From Hymenobacter sp. APR13 (GTDB lineage Bacteria > Bacteroidota > Bacteroidia > Cytophagales > Hymenobacteraceae): a stretch of DNA of 64,000 nucleotides. The stretch lies in contig NZ_CP006587.1 in NCBI RefSeq assembly GCF_000737515.1, positions 3,963,001-4,027,000 on the forward strand, in the 5' to 3' direction. Below are positions 1 through 8,250 of this stretch, one piece after another. A model generated the notes under the pieces. It worked only from the letters and a program-made list of their open reading frames with translations. It was not told where the DNA came from and made no database searches. How positions within the stretch are numbered: the first letter of the stretch is position 1; each line of letters begins with the position of its first letter. The translations under genes and the position numbers were made by a program.

Positions 1-391
1 CGGCCAGCACGCCGTCGGTGTGGCCGTGCAGTTCCAGCGTATCCGGCCGCCAGAGCAGCCAGGTCTGCGGGTGGAAGAAGTGCAGCGTAGGCCAGTCGAG
101 GCCTGATGGGTTGTCGCTGTGCAGGTCTTCGATTTCGTTTTTGAGGTCGTAGGTGAGGAAGCCCAGACGCGGGGCGCCATCTTGGGCGCGCGGCAGCCAC
201 TGGCGCAGCTCGTCCAGGGTGCGGGGTGCATCGGGGGCGGCGGGCGCTACGCCCAGCAGTTGGTCGAAGGGGCCTTCGGGGTAGGCCTGGCCGTTGGGCT
301 CGAAGTAAGCACAGTGCGGAAACTGCGCGGCCCAGCGCAGGGCGCGGGCCCGGAAATCAGTTGGAAGCTCAGCAAGGGGAATAGACAGCAC
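1..391 (-). CDS. pabB: Aminodeoxychorismate synthase component I, N-terminal part (cut by window edge)
   Basis: Reading leftwards from a GTG at 391, the frame stays open to base 1, so only about 130 N-terminal residues are present and the catalytic chorismate-binding domain lies outside. The visible part contains GFLTYDLKNEIEDLHSDNP, which matches the N-terminal domain of the PabB/TrpE family as found in Bacteroidota. The family makes aminodeoxychorismate from chorismate and glutamine for folate synthesis in the cytoplasm. The start is inferred: no ATG lies in frame nearby, and a TATCTTTG promoter box ends only 4 nt before the GTG. The same arrangement is seen for the sulfatase gene starting at 18070. 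PabB is preferred over TrpE because of the 'YDLKNEIE' signature, but the distinction cannot be proved from this fragment. Confidence 0.75.
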   Translation of the reverse strand, partial: MLSIPLAELPTDFRARALRWAAQFPHCAYFEPNGQAYPEGPFDQLLGVAPAAPDAPRTLDELRQWLPRAQDGAPRLGFLTYDLKNEIEDLHSDNPSGLDWPTLHFFHPQTWLLWRPDTLELHGHTDGVLA

Positions 392-395
392 GCCG

Positions 396-403
396 CAAAG
401 ATA
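396..403 (-). promoter_or_regulatory. Bacteroidota -7 promoter box (TATCTTTG) for pabB
   Basis: TATCTTTG on the minus strand matches the Bacteroidota -7 consensus TAnnTTTG. It lies 4 nt upstream of the proposed GTG start, which implies a leaderless or nearly leaderless transcript. No convincing -33 TTG element was confirmed. Confidence 0.5.
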
Positions 404-578
404 CGGGGCCGGCGGCGTGGGTGTGCCCGCTGGGTTTGCGCGGTTCCGGATGGCCGTTGCGCGTCCTCCGGTCGGAGACCGGGGCGGTTTGGCGGCCGCC
501 GGTCTTGCCGACTGCGTCGGCGCAGACCGGGGCCAGTTTTTCGGCCGGGGCCAGCTTCTCCCTTTTCTTGGGGCCGTG
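404..578. other. Intergenic GC-rich stretch with short inverted repeats
   Basis: No gene is seen here. Around 460-530 there are repeated 'ccggtc/gaccgg' blocks that can pair with one another and resemble the sequence style of the inverted repeat at 4108-4173. It lies downstream of the TPR gene that ends at 579 and may help terminate it, but there is no clear T-run. Confidence 0.3.
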
Positions 579-2108
579 TTATTCCAGCTCTTTTAGCGCC
601 AGCTTGGCTTTGGTGTCGGTGCTGTTTTTGTACTCGTGCTTCGGGTAGCTCAGGGCCTTGCGGAAATACACGCGGGCCGTATTGCGCTGGCCTTCCAGCT
701 GATACAGGTAGCCGAGCTGCAGCGCGGCCTGGGGCGCGAAGTAGTAGGGCGCGTTGCCGGCCAGCGCAATGGTGCGGGCATAGAGCAGCCGGGCCGAGTC
801 GGGGCGGCCGAGCAGGTGCCAGGCGCGGGCGCGGCGGTAGGGGTCTTCCAGTTGGTCGCGCAGGGGCGTGGCGGCGGTGCTCCGGAACCCGGCCAGCGTG
901 GCCAGGGCCTCGCGGTAGTAGCCGCCGTCAATCTGCAGGCGGGCTCGGGTGAGCAGTGGGTTGAGCGGCAGCCGGCTTTCCACGAAGCGCTGGGCGTAGG
1001 TGTCTTCCTCCACCACAGTGCGGCCGCCCGCGGCAATCTGCCGGCGGTAGCGCTCGGCAGCCGGTGCGTCGCCACTCAGCCAGGCGGCCAGGTAGAGCTT
1101 GAACCAGGCGTCTTTGCGGTAGTGCTGGCCTTTGTATTGCTGCAGAAACAGCTCGTTTTCGCGGCGGGAAGCCGCATACTCGCCCTGGTAGAGCAGTAGG
1201 TCGGCGGCCATGTGGCGCAGGTAGGGCAGGGCCACGTAGCCCGGGCCGGTGGGGCGGGCGCGGTAGGCGGCCAGTGCGGCCTCGGTGTGGTGCTGCTTTT
1301 TGTGCAGACTGACGAGCAGGTAGGCGTAGAGCAGGTTGTCGGGCTGCTGCTGGTGCAGCTGCCGGATGAGCTGCAGGCCTTCGTCGGGCTTCTTGTAGTA
1401 GGTTTCTTCCACCAACGCCAGCAGAATCCGGGCTTCGGGCTGGAAGTCGTTGGGCTGGCGGGCGGCGGCGCGCAGGTTGCGCAGGCCGCCTTCCACGCTG
1501 CCGGGCAGCCCCAGCAGCTTCAGAAACCAGCGGTAGCCTTCCGGCAGCGAGCCGATAAAAAACTGCATCAGCCCCAGCGTTTTGCGGGCCGGCAGGTAGG
1601 TGGGGTAGCGCTGCACTACGGCCGCCATCTGCTGGTAGGCCTGCCGCAAGCTCCAGGCGCCCTGCACCTCATGCCCGAACACCACCTGCGCCGCCGCCTG
1701 GTGCAGCCGAATTTCGGCGCGGGCATACTCGGGCAGGGCACCGCGTTCCGGCGTTTTTTCCAGCTGCGCGAGGCGCCGGTTCTGGCCCGCCACGGTGGCC
1801 TCATACAGGCCGGCATCCTGCGTGACGAGCAGCTCCGTAATGGCCGCCGCATCCAGCACCAGCAGCGTGCCGGCCGAGGCGTCTTTCAGCTGGGACCGGG
1901 CGTCGTCGGGGCGCAGCTTCAGCACCTCGGCGTAGGCGCGGGCCTGGGCCGCCGTGAGGCTGCTGGCTTCGGGCGGGCGCGCGGTTTCCCGCTGGGGGGT
2001 GCCGAAGGCTGCGCCGAGGGGCGCGAAGGCCAGCGCCAGCAGCCACACCAGCCTTAGCAACCCTCTACGCACCTCTCGGCCAACCTCAGCGAGAAAAACC
2101 ATCGTCAT
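579..2108 (-). CDS. Secreted tetratricopeptide-repeat protein
   Basis: This 509-residue protein has an N-terminal hydrophobic segment at about residues 17-35 that looks like a signal peptide, so it probably acts in the periplasm. The rest is alpha-helical with TPR-like periodicity: repeated A/Y/L patterns, and several 'LLGRPDSARLLY' and 'LGYLYQLEGQRNTARVYF' style helical hairpins toward the C-terminus. Such proteins normally scaffold other proteins, and no partner can be named here. Two ATGs, at 2108 and 2102, and a GTG inside could each be the start; the signal peptide is kept in every case. It follows the NIF3/zinc-ribbon pair on the same strand but sits behind that operon's terminator, so it is probably transcribed separately or by read-through. 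It is a conserved Bacteroidota-type protein of unknown function. Confidence 0.8.
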   Translation of the reverse strand: MTMVFLAEVGREVRRGLLRLVWLLALAFAPLGAAFGTPQRETARPPEASSLTAAQARAYAEVLKLRPDDARSQLKDASAGTLLVLDAAAITELLVTQDAGLYEATVAGQNRRLAQLEKTPERGALPEYARAEIRLHQAAAQVVFGHEVQGAWSLRQAYQQMAAVVQRYPTYLPARKTLGLMQFFIGSLPEGYRWFLKLLGLPGSVEGGLRNLRAAARQPNDFQPEARILLALVEETYYKKPDEGLQLIRQLHQQQPDNLLYAYLLVSLHKKQHHTEAALAAYRARPTGPGYVALPYLRHMAADLLLYQGEYAASRRENELFLQQYKGQHYRKDAWFKLYLAAWLSGDAPAAERYRRQIAAGGRTVVEEDTYAQRFVESRLPLNPLLTRARLQIDGGYYREALATLAGFRSTAATPLRDQLEDPYRRARAWHLLGRPDSARLLYARTIALAGNAPYYFAPQAALQLGYLYQLEGQRNTARVYFRKALSYPKHEYKNSTDTKAKLALKELE

Positions 2109-2114
2109 TCAGGC

Positions 2115-2148
2115 AAAAGAAAAAGGAACGACACAAGGCCGTTCCTTT
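2115..2148 (-). terminator. Rho-independent terminator after the zinc-ribbon gene
   Basis: On the minus strand, arms AAAGGAACG and CGTTCCTTT (2122-2148) enclose a 9-nt loop and are followed by a T-rich tail (TTTTTCTTTT). It lies 24 nt past the stop of the zinc-ribbon gene. Confidence 0.7.
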
Positions 2149-2171
2149 CACATTTTTCAACAAAAAAGCGC

Positions 2172-2930
2172 TTACGCCCGGGCTTCCACGTCGGCCAGAA
2201 CCCGGCCGCAGTGCTCGCACACGATGATTTTCTTGTGGGCGATGATGTCGGCCTGGCGCTGCGGGGGCACCGTGTTGAAGCAGCCGCCGCAGGCGTCGCG
2301 CTTCACCGTCACCACGGCCAGGCCGTTGCGCACGTTGCCGCGGATGCGGGTGTAGGCGGTGTAGAGACGCTCCTCGATGGGCTGCTTGGCGCCTTCGCGC
2401 TCATCCAGCAGCTTTTTCTCGTCGGCTTCGCTTTCGCCTACGATGACGTTCAGCTCGCCTTTCTTGTTCTCAAGGTCTTTCTTGCGCTCTTCCAGCTTCT
2501 GCTTGGTGCCACCAATCTCCACATTCTTCATGTCGATCTGGTACTGGGCCTCCTTGATTTTCTTTTCAGAAATCTGGATTTCCAGCTTCTGCAACTCGAT
2601 TTCCTTGGCAATAGCCTCGTACTCGCGGTTGTTGCGCACGTTCTGCTGCTGGTCTTCGTAGCGCTTGATCAGGCCGTCGGCATCTTTGGCGGCCTGCTTG
2701 CGCTGTTTGATCTGGTCGTTGAGGCCGGAGATTTCCTCGTCGAACTTGCTTACGCGTACCTCGTAGCCGGCAATTTCGTCTTCCAGGTCGCGTACTTCTT
2801 CGGGCAAATCGCCGCGCACGCGCCGGATTTCGTCGAGCTGCGAGTCAATGCGTTGCAGGTTGAGCAGGGCTTCCAGCTTGCTGGCAACGGGGGCATCGGC
2901 CGGGGCAGTGGCGACGGTCTTAGCAGTCAT
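2172..2930 (-). CDS. Coiled-coil protein with C-terminal C4 zinc ribbon
   Basis: The protein has 252 residues. Residues about 15-190 form a long, highly charged antiparallel coiled coil (for example EEISGLNDQIKQRKQ and EKKIKEAQYQ). The C-terminus carries two CxxC pairs, 'CGGC' and 'CEHC', that would bind zinc. This is the CT398-like hairpin plus zinc-ribbon architecture common in Bacteroidota next to NIF3. The function is unsettled; nucleic-acid binding and flagellar/secretion chaperone roles have been proposed for relatives. The ATG at 2930 was chosen because it follows the usual family start and overlaps the end of the NIF3 gene by 11 bases, indicating translational coupling. A longer in-frame start at 3038 would lie inside the upstream gene and is rejected. 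Confidence 0.88.
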   Translation of the reverse strand: MTAKTVATAPADAPVASKLEALLNLQRIDSQLDEIRRVRGDLPEEVRDLEDEIAGYEVRVSKFDEEISGLNDQIKQRKQAAKDADGLIKRYEDQQQNVRNNREYEAIAKEIELQKLEIQISEKKIKEAQYQIDMKNVEIGGTKQKLEERKKDLENKKGELNVIVGESEADEKKLLDEREGAKQPIEERLYTAYTRIRGNVRNGLAVVTVKRDACGGCFNTVPPQRQADIIAHKKIIVCEHCGRVLADVEARA

Positions 2931-4020
2931 ATCGGACGGGGTTGGTGTAGGTCTCGGCAATGAAGAGCGCAAAAGTACTTCCAAACTTGGCGGTAAGCAA
3001 ATCCCGGAAGATTTCGCCGGTGAATTGTTCGCTCTCAAAGTGTCCTACGTCGCAGAGCAGCAATTGGCCTTCCGCCAGGAAATATTCGTGGTATTTCAGG
3101 TCGCCGGTCACGTAAGCGTCGGCGCCGGCGGCGCGGGCTTTGCCAATCAGAAAGCTGCCCGCCCCGCCGCAGATGGCTACTTTTTTGATTGGTTGACTGA
3201 AGTCGGTGTGCTTCACCACGGGCACGCCGAGGGCGTCTTTGAGGCGCTGCCGGAACTCCGCCGCGCTCAGGGCCTCGGGTAGCTCGCCCACCATGCCGGA
3301 GCCCACTTCCTGGTTTTCGTTTTCCAGCTGAATGATTTCGTAGGCCACTTCCTCGTAGGGGTGGGCCTGGCGCAAGGCCTGCAGGGCGGCCCGCTGCAGG
3401 TGCAGCGGCAGCAGCACCTCCACGCGCTGCTCGGGCCCGGTGTGGGGCTGGCCCGGCTTACCCTCAAACGGGTTGGTGCCCAAGCCAGGCGTGAACGTAA
3501 ATGTGCCATCGGTGCGGAAGCTGCACGCCGAGTAGTCGCCGATCTGGCCGGCGCCGGCGGCGTACAGGGCGGCCAGCACGGCTTCAGTGTGGGTGGCGGG
3601 CACGTAGGTGACCAGCTTGGCCAGCAGGCCGGTTTTGGGCTCGAGGATGCGCACATTCTGCAGCCCCAGCTTGTCGGCCAGCTTGCGGTTGACGCCGTGG
3701 CGCACGTTGTCGAGGTTGGTGTGGGCGGCGTAGAGCGCCACATCGTGTCGGATGGCTTTGAGCAGCGTCTGCTCCACTTCGTTGGCCCCGGTGAGCCGCT
3801 TGAGTGGCTTGAAAATCAGTGGGTGATGGGCTACCACCACGTTGCAGCCGCGCCGGATGGCTTCGTCTACCACGGCCGGGGTGCAGTCCAGGGCAATCAG
3901 CACGCCGGTAATTTCCTGCTGCGGGTTGCCGCACTGCAGGCCGGCGTTGTCGTAGGATTCCTGGTAGGCGAGGGGCGCCGCGGCTTCCAGCGCGCGGGCC
4001 AGATCCTGAACGGTTGGCAT
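2920..4020 (-). CDS. NIF3-like dinuclear metal centre protein (YbgI/YqfO family)
   Basis: The protein has 366 residues, the long YqfO form. The N-terminal half contains the metal-binding 'VVVAHHPLIFKPL' motif at about residues 65-77 and 'AAHTNLDNV'. The middle holds the inserted PII-like domain of the long family members. The C-terminal half ends with 'CDVGHFESEQF', which supplies the last metal ligands. Homologues form toroidal hexamers with two metals per subunit, and some have been linked to GTP cyclohydrolase-like chemistry, but the physiological substrate is unknown. The ATG at 4020 is preferred over an in-frame TTG nine bases upstream. It forms an overlapping pair with the zinc-ribbon gene, a conserved neighbourhood in Bacteroidota. 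Confidence 0.92.
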   Translation of the reverse strand: MPTVQDLARALEAAAPLAYQESYDNAGLQCGNPQQEITGVLIALDCTPAVVDEAIRRGCNVVVAHHPLIFKPLKRLTGANEVEQTLLKAIRHDVALYAAHTNLDNVRHGVNRKLADKLGLQNVRILEPKTGLLAKLVTYVPATHTEAVLAALYAAGAGQIGDYSACSFRTDGTFTFTPGLGTNPFEGKPGQPHTGPEQRVEVLLPLHLQRAALQALRQAHPYEEVAYEIIQLENENQEVGSGMVGELPEALSAAEFRQRLKDALGVPVVKHTDFSQPIKKVAICGGAGSFLIGKARAAGADAYVTGDLKYHEYFLAEGQLLLCDVGHFESEQFTGEIFRDLLTAKFGSTFALFIAETYTNPVRYDC

Positions 4021-4107
4021 GGGAGTCAATTAAAATTGAGAATTAGAAATTAAAAATTTGACTGTCGGTCGTCCCGGTGCGGCGCCGGAGGCTGCCGTTC
4101 GGTTTTC

Positions 4108-4173
4108 GCGTCCGACCGGTTGCCGTGTCAACGACGACGGTACAACGTCAGCATGCGGCAACCGGTCGGACGC
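4108..4173. repeat. Inverted repeat with perfect 18-bp arms
   Basis: Bases 4108-4125 and 4156-4173 are exact reverse complements (core GTCCGACCGGTTGCC), separated by 30 bp. The repeat lies between the NIF3 start and the end of the glycosylase gene. It looks like a REP-type palindrome rather than a terminator, since no T-run follows. Confidence 0.7.
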
Positions 4174-4240
4174 CTTCAGCGTCGGACCGGCGCAGCGCCC
4201 GTGCGCCGCAAGTTGCGCCGCTGGCCTCAATTCATTGTTT

Positions 4241-4930
4241 TCAGTTCTCCATTTTTACTTCAAGCAACACATCTGCATAGCGCGCCACGTGTTCGGGTAG
4301 CTCGCGGCGCTTGTACTGCATCAGATAGCGTGGATGGTCCAGCACAACAATTTTATCAAAGAGTTTCAGCTCCTGGTTCAGCTTTTCGAACAGCAGCCCG
4401 TTGCGGCGGCCCAGGCAGACGGCGGCGTGCCGCGCCAGTCCCAGCTCGGCTACCTGCCGTTGCAGCGCCGCCCGGATTTCGGGCGCCAGGGCCCGTTGCA
4501 GGGCCGGCGAGTCGTAGTAGTTGTAGTTTTTGCCGTCGCGCAGCAGCACCAGCGGGTAGAGGGAGCCCAGGTAGAAGTGGCGGTAGAACTCGGTGGGGCC
4601 GCCCAGCTCGGCGATTACCCGGTACACAAACTGGCTGCTGAGCTCGGGGTGCCGCGGCTGGTCGTTGGGGATGTGGCAGTGCTCAGAGAGGGCGGCCGGA
4701 TCGGTGAAGGCCACGCCGGTGCGGCCCGCCCCGAACCGGCCCGGGTTGATGCCCAGCAACGCCACCCGCGGCTGGTGGTCGGCGTAGAATTTCTGCGCAA
4801 ACTGCGTGAGCAGCGCCGCCACTTCCGGCTCCTGGTAGGGGTTGTAGGCCTGCACTCCGTCAGGCAGGGCAGGGGCCGGCGGAAATGTGGTAAGCAGGTG
4901 CAGCAGGCGGCTGGCTAAGGTATCGGACAT
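4241..4930 (-). CDS. SMUG2-like uracil-DNA glycosylase family protein
   Basis: The protein has 229 residues. 'LLGINPGRFGAGRTGVAFTD' at about residues 56-75 matches the first motif (GINPG) of the SMUG/DUF4918 branch of uracil-DNA glycosylases, and 'VVLDHPRYLMQY' near the C-terminus supplies the second motif with its histidine. Members remove uracil or related damaged bases from DNA in base-excision repair. The ATG at 4930 was chosen because upstream in-frame codons run through a palindromic repeat and show no conserved character. It faces away from lpxK with a repeat element in between. Activity on uracil is inferred from family membership only. Confidence 0.82.
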   Translation of the reverse strand: MSDTLASRLLHLLTTFPPAPALPDGVQAYNPYQEPEVAALLTQFAQKFYADHQPRVALLGINPGRFGAGRTGVAFTDPAALSEHCHIPNDQPRHPELSSQFVYRVIAELGGPTEFYRHFYLGSLYPLVLLRDGKNYNYYDSPALQRALAPEIRAALQRQVAELGLARHAAVCLGRRNGLLFEKLNQELKLFDKIVVLDHPRYLMQYKRRELPEHVARYADVLLEVKMEN

Positions 4931-4935
4931 GGCCT

Positions 4936-5085
4936 GTAGAGACGCGTATTCGCGTCTCTTCGTTGCTGACGTTGTTTGCCACGCTGACCAAGTTACTCGC
5001 GCTGCCCGGAAAGACAGCTGACTGCCTGGAATCACAGCTAAATCAACGTCAGCAACGACGAGACGCAAAATATTGCGTCTCTACG
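4936..5085. repeat. Palindromic repeat, 'GTAGAGACGC' family (full copy)
   Basis: The left end reads GTAGAGACGC...GCGTCTC...CGTTGCTGACGTT and the right end is its inverted counterpart (AACGTCAGCAACGACGAGACGC...GCGTCTCTAC). Partial or composite copies occur at 42648, 46302 and 51708, so this is a dispersed family. Confidence 0.8.
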
Positions 5086-5106
5086 GCACACAAGGCCCTG
5101 CTGCGC

Positions 5107-5114
5107 TACCTTTG
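5107..5114 (+). promoter_or_regulatory. Bacteroidota -7 promoter box (TACCTTTG) for lpxK
   Basis: TACCTTTG ends 6 nt before the lpxK ATG at 5121, so the transcript would have almost no leader. It lies just beyond the right end of the palindromic repeat at 4936-5085. Confidence 0.55.
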
Positions 5115-5120
5115 CCGCCT

Positions 5121-6185
5121 ATGCCCCCGTTCCTGACGCTGTTGCTGCTGCCCTTCAGCTGGCTTTATGCCGGCGTGATGGCCGTGCGCAACTGGCTGTA
5201 TGATACGGGCCGTAAGTCGTCCGGGAATTTCTGGCCGGGGCCGGTGCTGATCGTGGGCAACCTGCGGGTGGGTGGTACCGGCAAAACGCCGCACGTGGCC
5301 TGGCTGGTGCGCGAGCTGCTCCGCCAGGGCCGGGAGCCGGCCATTCTGAGCCGCGGCTACGGCCGCCGCACCCGCGGTTTTCGCCTCGGCAACGCCCAGG
5401 AAACCGCCGAAACCTTCGGCGACGAGCCGCTGCAGCACTACCAGGACTTCGGCGGCGCCGTGTCGGTGGCCGTCTGCGAAGACCGCCTGACCGGCCTCAA
5501 CCAGCTGTTTGCCCTGCCCCAGGTGGGGGCAGTGGTGCTCGACGACGCCTACCAGCACCGCCGCGTGCGGCCCGATTTCAGCGTGCTGCTCACCGAGCAG
5601 CACCGGCCGTTCTACGACGACTACGTGCTGCCCGCCGGGCGCCTGCGCGAAAGCCGTGCCGGGGCCCACCGCGCCGATGTAGTGGTGGTGACCAAGTGCG
5701 ACGCCGGCCTCGACGACGCCCGGCAGCAGGAAATTGCGCGCCGCATCCGGTGCTACGCCCGCCCCGAGGTGCCGGTGCTGTTTTCCACCTACGCCTATGC
5801 CGCGCCGGTGCCGCTGGCCGGCAGCGCGGCCCCGCCGGCCCCGGGCGGGGCGGAAATCGTGCTCCTGACGGGCATTGCCCAGCCCGGGCCATTACTGGAG
5901 TACCTCACGACGGCGGGCTTCCGGGTGGTGCATCACGCCGCCTTCGCCGACCACCACAGCTTCACGGCTGCGGAAATTGCAGCCGTGGCCGCGCATTGCG
6001 GGCCCGGACGTTGTATTTTTACCACGCAGAAAGACGCCACCCGGCTGCTGGCGCCCGCGCTGCATACGGAAATAGCCCGCCTGCCCGTTTTCTACATTCC
6101 TATCACCGTGGAGTTTCTGGCCGATGGCGCTGCCCGCCTGCGCCAGCTGCTGTCACCCTTCATTCAGCCCCAAGCTGTTGTCTGA
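5121..6185 (+). CDS. lpxK: Tetraacyldisaccharide 4'-kinase
   Basis: The protein has 354 residues, normal for LpxK. It phosphorylates the 4'-position of the lipid A precursor at the inner face of the cytoplasmic membrane. The first ~20 residues are hydrophobic (membrane association). The P-loop is at 'VGNLRVGGTGKTPHVAWL' (about residues 40-57), followed by 'ILSRGYGRRTRGF' and 'AVVLDDAYQHRRVRPDFSV', all LpxK hallmarks. The start at 5121 gives the canonical N-terminus; an earlier in-frame ATG at 5073 lies inside a repeat. The stop is 22 bp before the porin gene, so the two probably form an envelope-related operon. Confidence 0.95.
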   Translation: MPPFLTLLLLPFSWLYAGVMAVRNWLYDTGRKSSGNFWPGPVLIVGNLRVGGTGKTPHVAWLVRELLRQGREPAILSRGYGRRTRGFRLGNAQETAETFGDEPLQHYQDFGGAVSVAVCEDRLTGLNQLFALPQVGAVVLDDAYQHRRVRPDFSVLLTEQHRPFYDDYVLPAGRLRESRAGAHRADVVVVTKCDAGLDDARQQEIARRIRCYARPEVPVLFSTYAYAAPVPLAGSAAPPAPGGAEIVLLTGIAQPGPLLEYLTTAGFRVVHHAAFADHHSFTAAEIAAVAAHCGPGRCIFTTQKDATRLLAPALHTEIARLPVFYIPITVEFLADGAARLRQLLSPFIQPQAVV

Positions 6186-6207
6186 CTTATTGTTGCCTTC
6201 GTTGCGT

Positions 6208-8145
6208 ATGAATATCCGGCTACTGGTGCTGCTTGTGGTGTTACTGGCCGGGGCGGCCACCGGGCGGGCTCAGGTGCTCGACGACTCCACCAAAGTGCTC
6301 TACAGCGCCCGCACCACCCGCGTGCTGCGCGAGGCCGACCTGCTGCGCGACCAGACCGACTGGCGCATCATCGACACCACGCTCACCAACTTTCCCTCGG
6401 CCCGCAACTGGTACCACGACAGCACCTTCCACCAGGACCTGGGGCACGTGGGCACGGCCGCCCGGCCGCTGCTTTGGCGCCCGAACATGGAGCTGGGCGC
6501 CCGCCTCGGCCGCAACTCCTTCGACCGGTACGCCCGCGACCCGGCCACCATTCCTTACTACGATTCCAAGTCGCCGTACACGTTCTTCCGCTTCATTCAG
6601 GGCGGTAACGGCGAGCAGGTGTTTGAGCTGTCGTACACGCGCAGCATCAGCAAGAAAGCCAGCGTGGGCCTAGCCTACGAGCGGATTGCGGCCAACAAGC
6701 TCTACACCACCAACCCGCGTGAGTCGCTGGTCGAGCACAGCAACTTCCTGTTCTTCGCCCGCTTCGAAAGCACCGACGAGCGCTACCACGCGCTGTTCAA
6801 CTACAACAACGTGCGCCACCGCGCGGCCGAGCAGGGTGGTATTCGGCCTCAGAATGGCCCCGAGGTTCCCGTCGATTTGCGCGATACCGAACTCAGCCAG
6901 CTCTTCGACTACGGCGACGAGCGACCCTGGCTGTTTACGGCGTCCAGCAACGAGCAACGCGATGGGCTGCACCTGGCGCATTCCTACCGGTTGGTAGGAC
7001 GCGGCCTTACGGCGTTTCACATCATCGACTGGCGCCGCCAGGCAAACCGCTTTCAGGATAGCAAGGTGGCCATTGTGGAAGGCACTTCCCGGCCGCTCTA
7101 CTACCCACGCGTCCTTCTCAACACTATCGGTACCGACGACCGGGTAGAAACGCAGCGCCTGGAAAACACCTTTGGCGTACTGGGCCGTAGCTCGGCCGTG
7201 CAGTACCGCCTGTACGCCCGGCACCGCAGCCTCTCGCTGGCCACGGGCCACCTGGTGGGCGTGCCCACCATCGGAGACGCCGGCCAGCTGCAGCCGGCCG
7301 CGGCCGACGGCAACACCTACAGCCAGGTGTTTGCGGGCGGCACGGCCGACTTCAACTACAAGATCTTCGCCATCGAAACGGCCGGGGAGGTGTTTGCCCT
7401 CGACGTGGAAAACCCCGACCGCAACCAGGAATACTGGGTGCGCGGCGCGGCGCGGCTGGGCCCGCTCACCGGCGAGCTGCTGAGCTCCAGCTATTCGCCC
7501 ACGCTTTCGCAGGAGCAGTTCGACGGCAACCACTACCGCTGGGCCAACAGCTTCGACAACACCAAGGTCAACCAGCTCACCGCCCGCCTCGACCAGACCC
7601 TGGGCCGGCACCGCCTGGAGGCCTCGGGCGCCATCGTCAACATCACTTCGTTGGTGTATTATGATGCTAATGGCACGCCGGCGCAGCTCGGCGAAGACCG
7701 ACGCCTGCTGACCCTGTCGGCGCGGCACCGCTTCAACGTAGGCAATATCTATTTCGACAACCAGGCCCACGGCACCCAGGGCGGCGACCAGGAAGGCCTG
7801 CGGATTCCGGCCCTCGTCACCAACAGCAAAATCTACTACCAGGGCTACCTATTTAAGAAGGCGCTGTTCGGCCAGATTGGGGCCGAGGTGTACTACCAGT
7901 CCACTTGGAAACCCTACAACTACAGCCCCAGCACCCAGCAGTTCTTCGTGCAGGACAACTTCACGGCCGGCAACTTTGCCGTGGCCGACGTGTTTCTGAG
8001 CGGCGACATCAAGACAGTGGCCGTGTTTCTGAAGGTAGCCTACGTCAACCAGGGTCTGCTGCGCAACGGCTACTTCACCACGCCCTACTACACCGGCCTG
8101 CCCCGCCGCTTCGAGTTCGGGCTGCGGTGGCAGTTCTTTGATTGA
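6208..8145 (+). CDS. Putative porin (Porin_10-like outer-membrane beta barrel)
   Basis: The protein has 645 residues. It has an N-terminal signal peptide (MNIRLLVLLVVLLAGAATG, cleaved near 'GRAQ'). The mature part is rich in alternating aromatic/hydrophobic strands and ends in 'RRFEFGLRWQFFD', whose terminal aromatic residues are typical of outer-membrane barrels. It matches the 'putative porin' family found only in Bacteroidota; specificity is unknown. The ATG at 6208 is preferred to an in-frame ATG at 6124 inside lpxK because it begins the signal peptide. Only 22 bp separate it from lpxK. Confidence 0.85.
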   Translation: MNIRLLVLLVVLLAGAATGRAQVLDDSTKVLYSARTTRVLREADLLRDQTDWRIIDTTLTNFPSARNWYHDSTFHQDLGHVGTAARPLLWRPNMELGARLGRNSFDRYARDPATIPYYDSKSPYTFFRFIQGGNGEQVFELSYTRSISKKASVGLAYERIAANKLYTTNPRESLVEHSNFLFFARFESTDERYHALFNYNNVRHRAAEQGGIRPQNGPEVPVDLRDTELSQLFDYGDERPWLFTASSNEQRDGLHLAHSYRLVGRGLTAFHIIDWRRQANRFQDSKVAIVEGTSRPLYYPRVLLNTIGTDDRVETQRLENTFGVLGRSSAVQYRLYARHRSLSLATGHLVGVPTIGDAGQLQPAAADGNTYSQVFAGGTADFNYKIFAIETAGEVFALDVENPDRNQEYWVRGAARLGPLTGELLSSSYSPTLSQEQFDGNHYRWANSFDNTKVNQLTARLDQTLGRHRLEASGAIVNITSLVYYDANGTPAQLGEDRRLLTLSARHRFNVGNIYFDNQAHGTQGGDQEGLRIPALVTNSKIYYQGYLFKKALFGQIGAEVYYQSTWKPYNYSPSTQQFFVQDNFTAGNFAVADVFLSGDIKTVAVFLKVAYVNQGLLRNGYFTTPYYTGLPRRFEFGLRWQFFD

Positions 8146-8153
8146 TGTTACAT

Positions 8154-8240
8154 GGTTGAATGGCTAAATGGTTGGATGGCTGAATTGATAAACGGCCAGC
8201 CATGCAACCACTCAACCATTTAGCCATTCAACCATTCAAC
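8154..8240. repeat. Inverted repeat after the porin gene
   Basis: The arm GGTTGAATGGCTAAATGG near 8154 and its complement near 8215-8240 are nearly perfect inverted repeats. They could form a long hairpin between the porin and miaE. There is no T-run, so the terminator role is uncertain. Confidence 0.6.
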
Positions 8241-8250
8241 ACATCCGACA

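Noticed and set aside
4108..4173. Inverted repeat as a terminator
   Set aside because: The spacer is 30 bp and there is no T-run on either strand.
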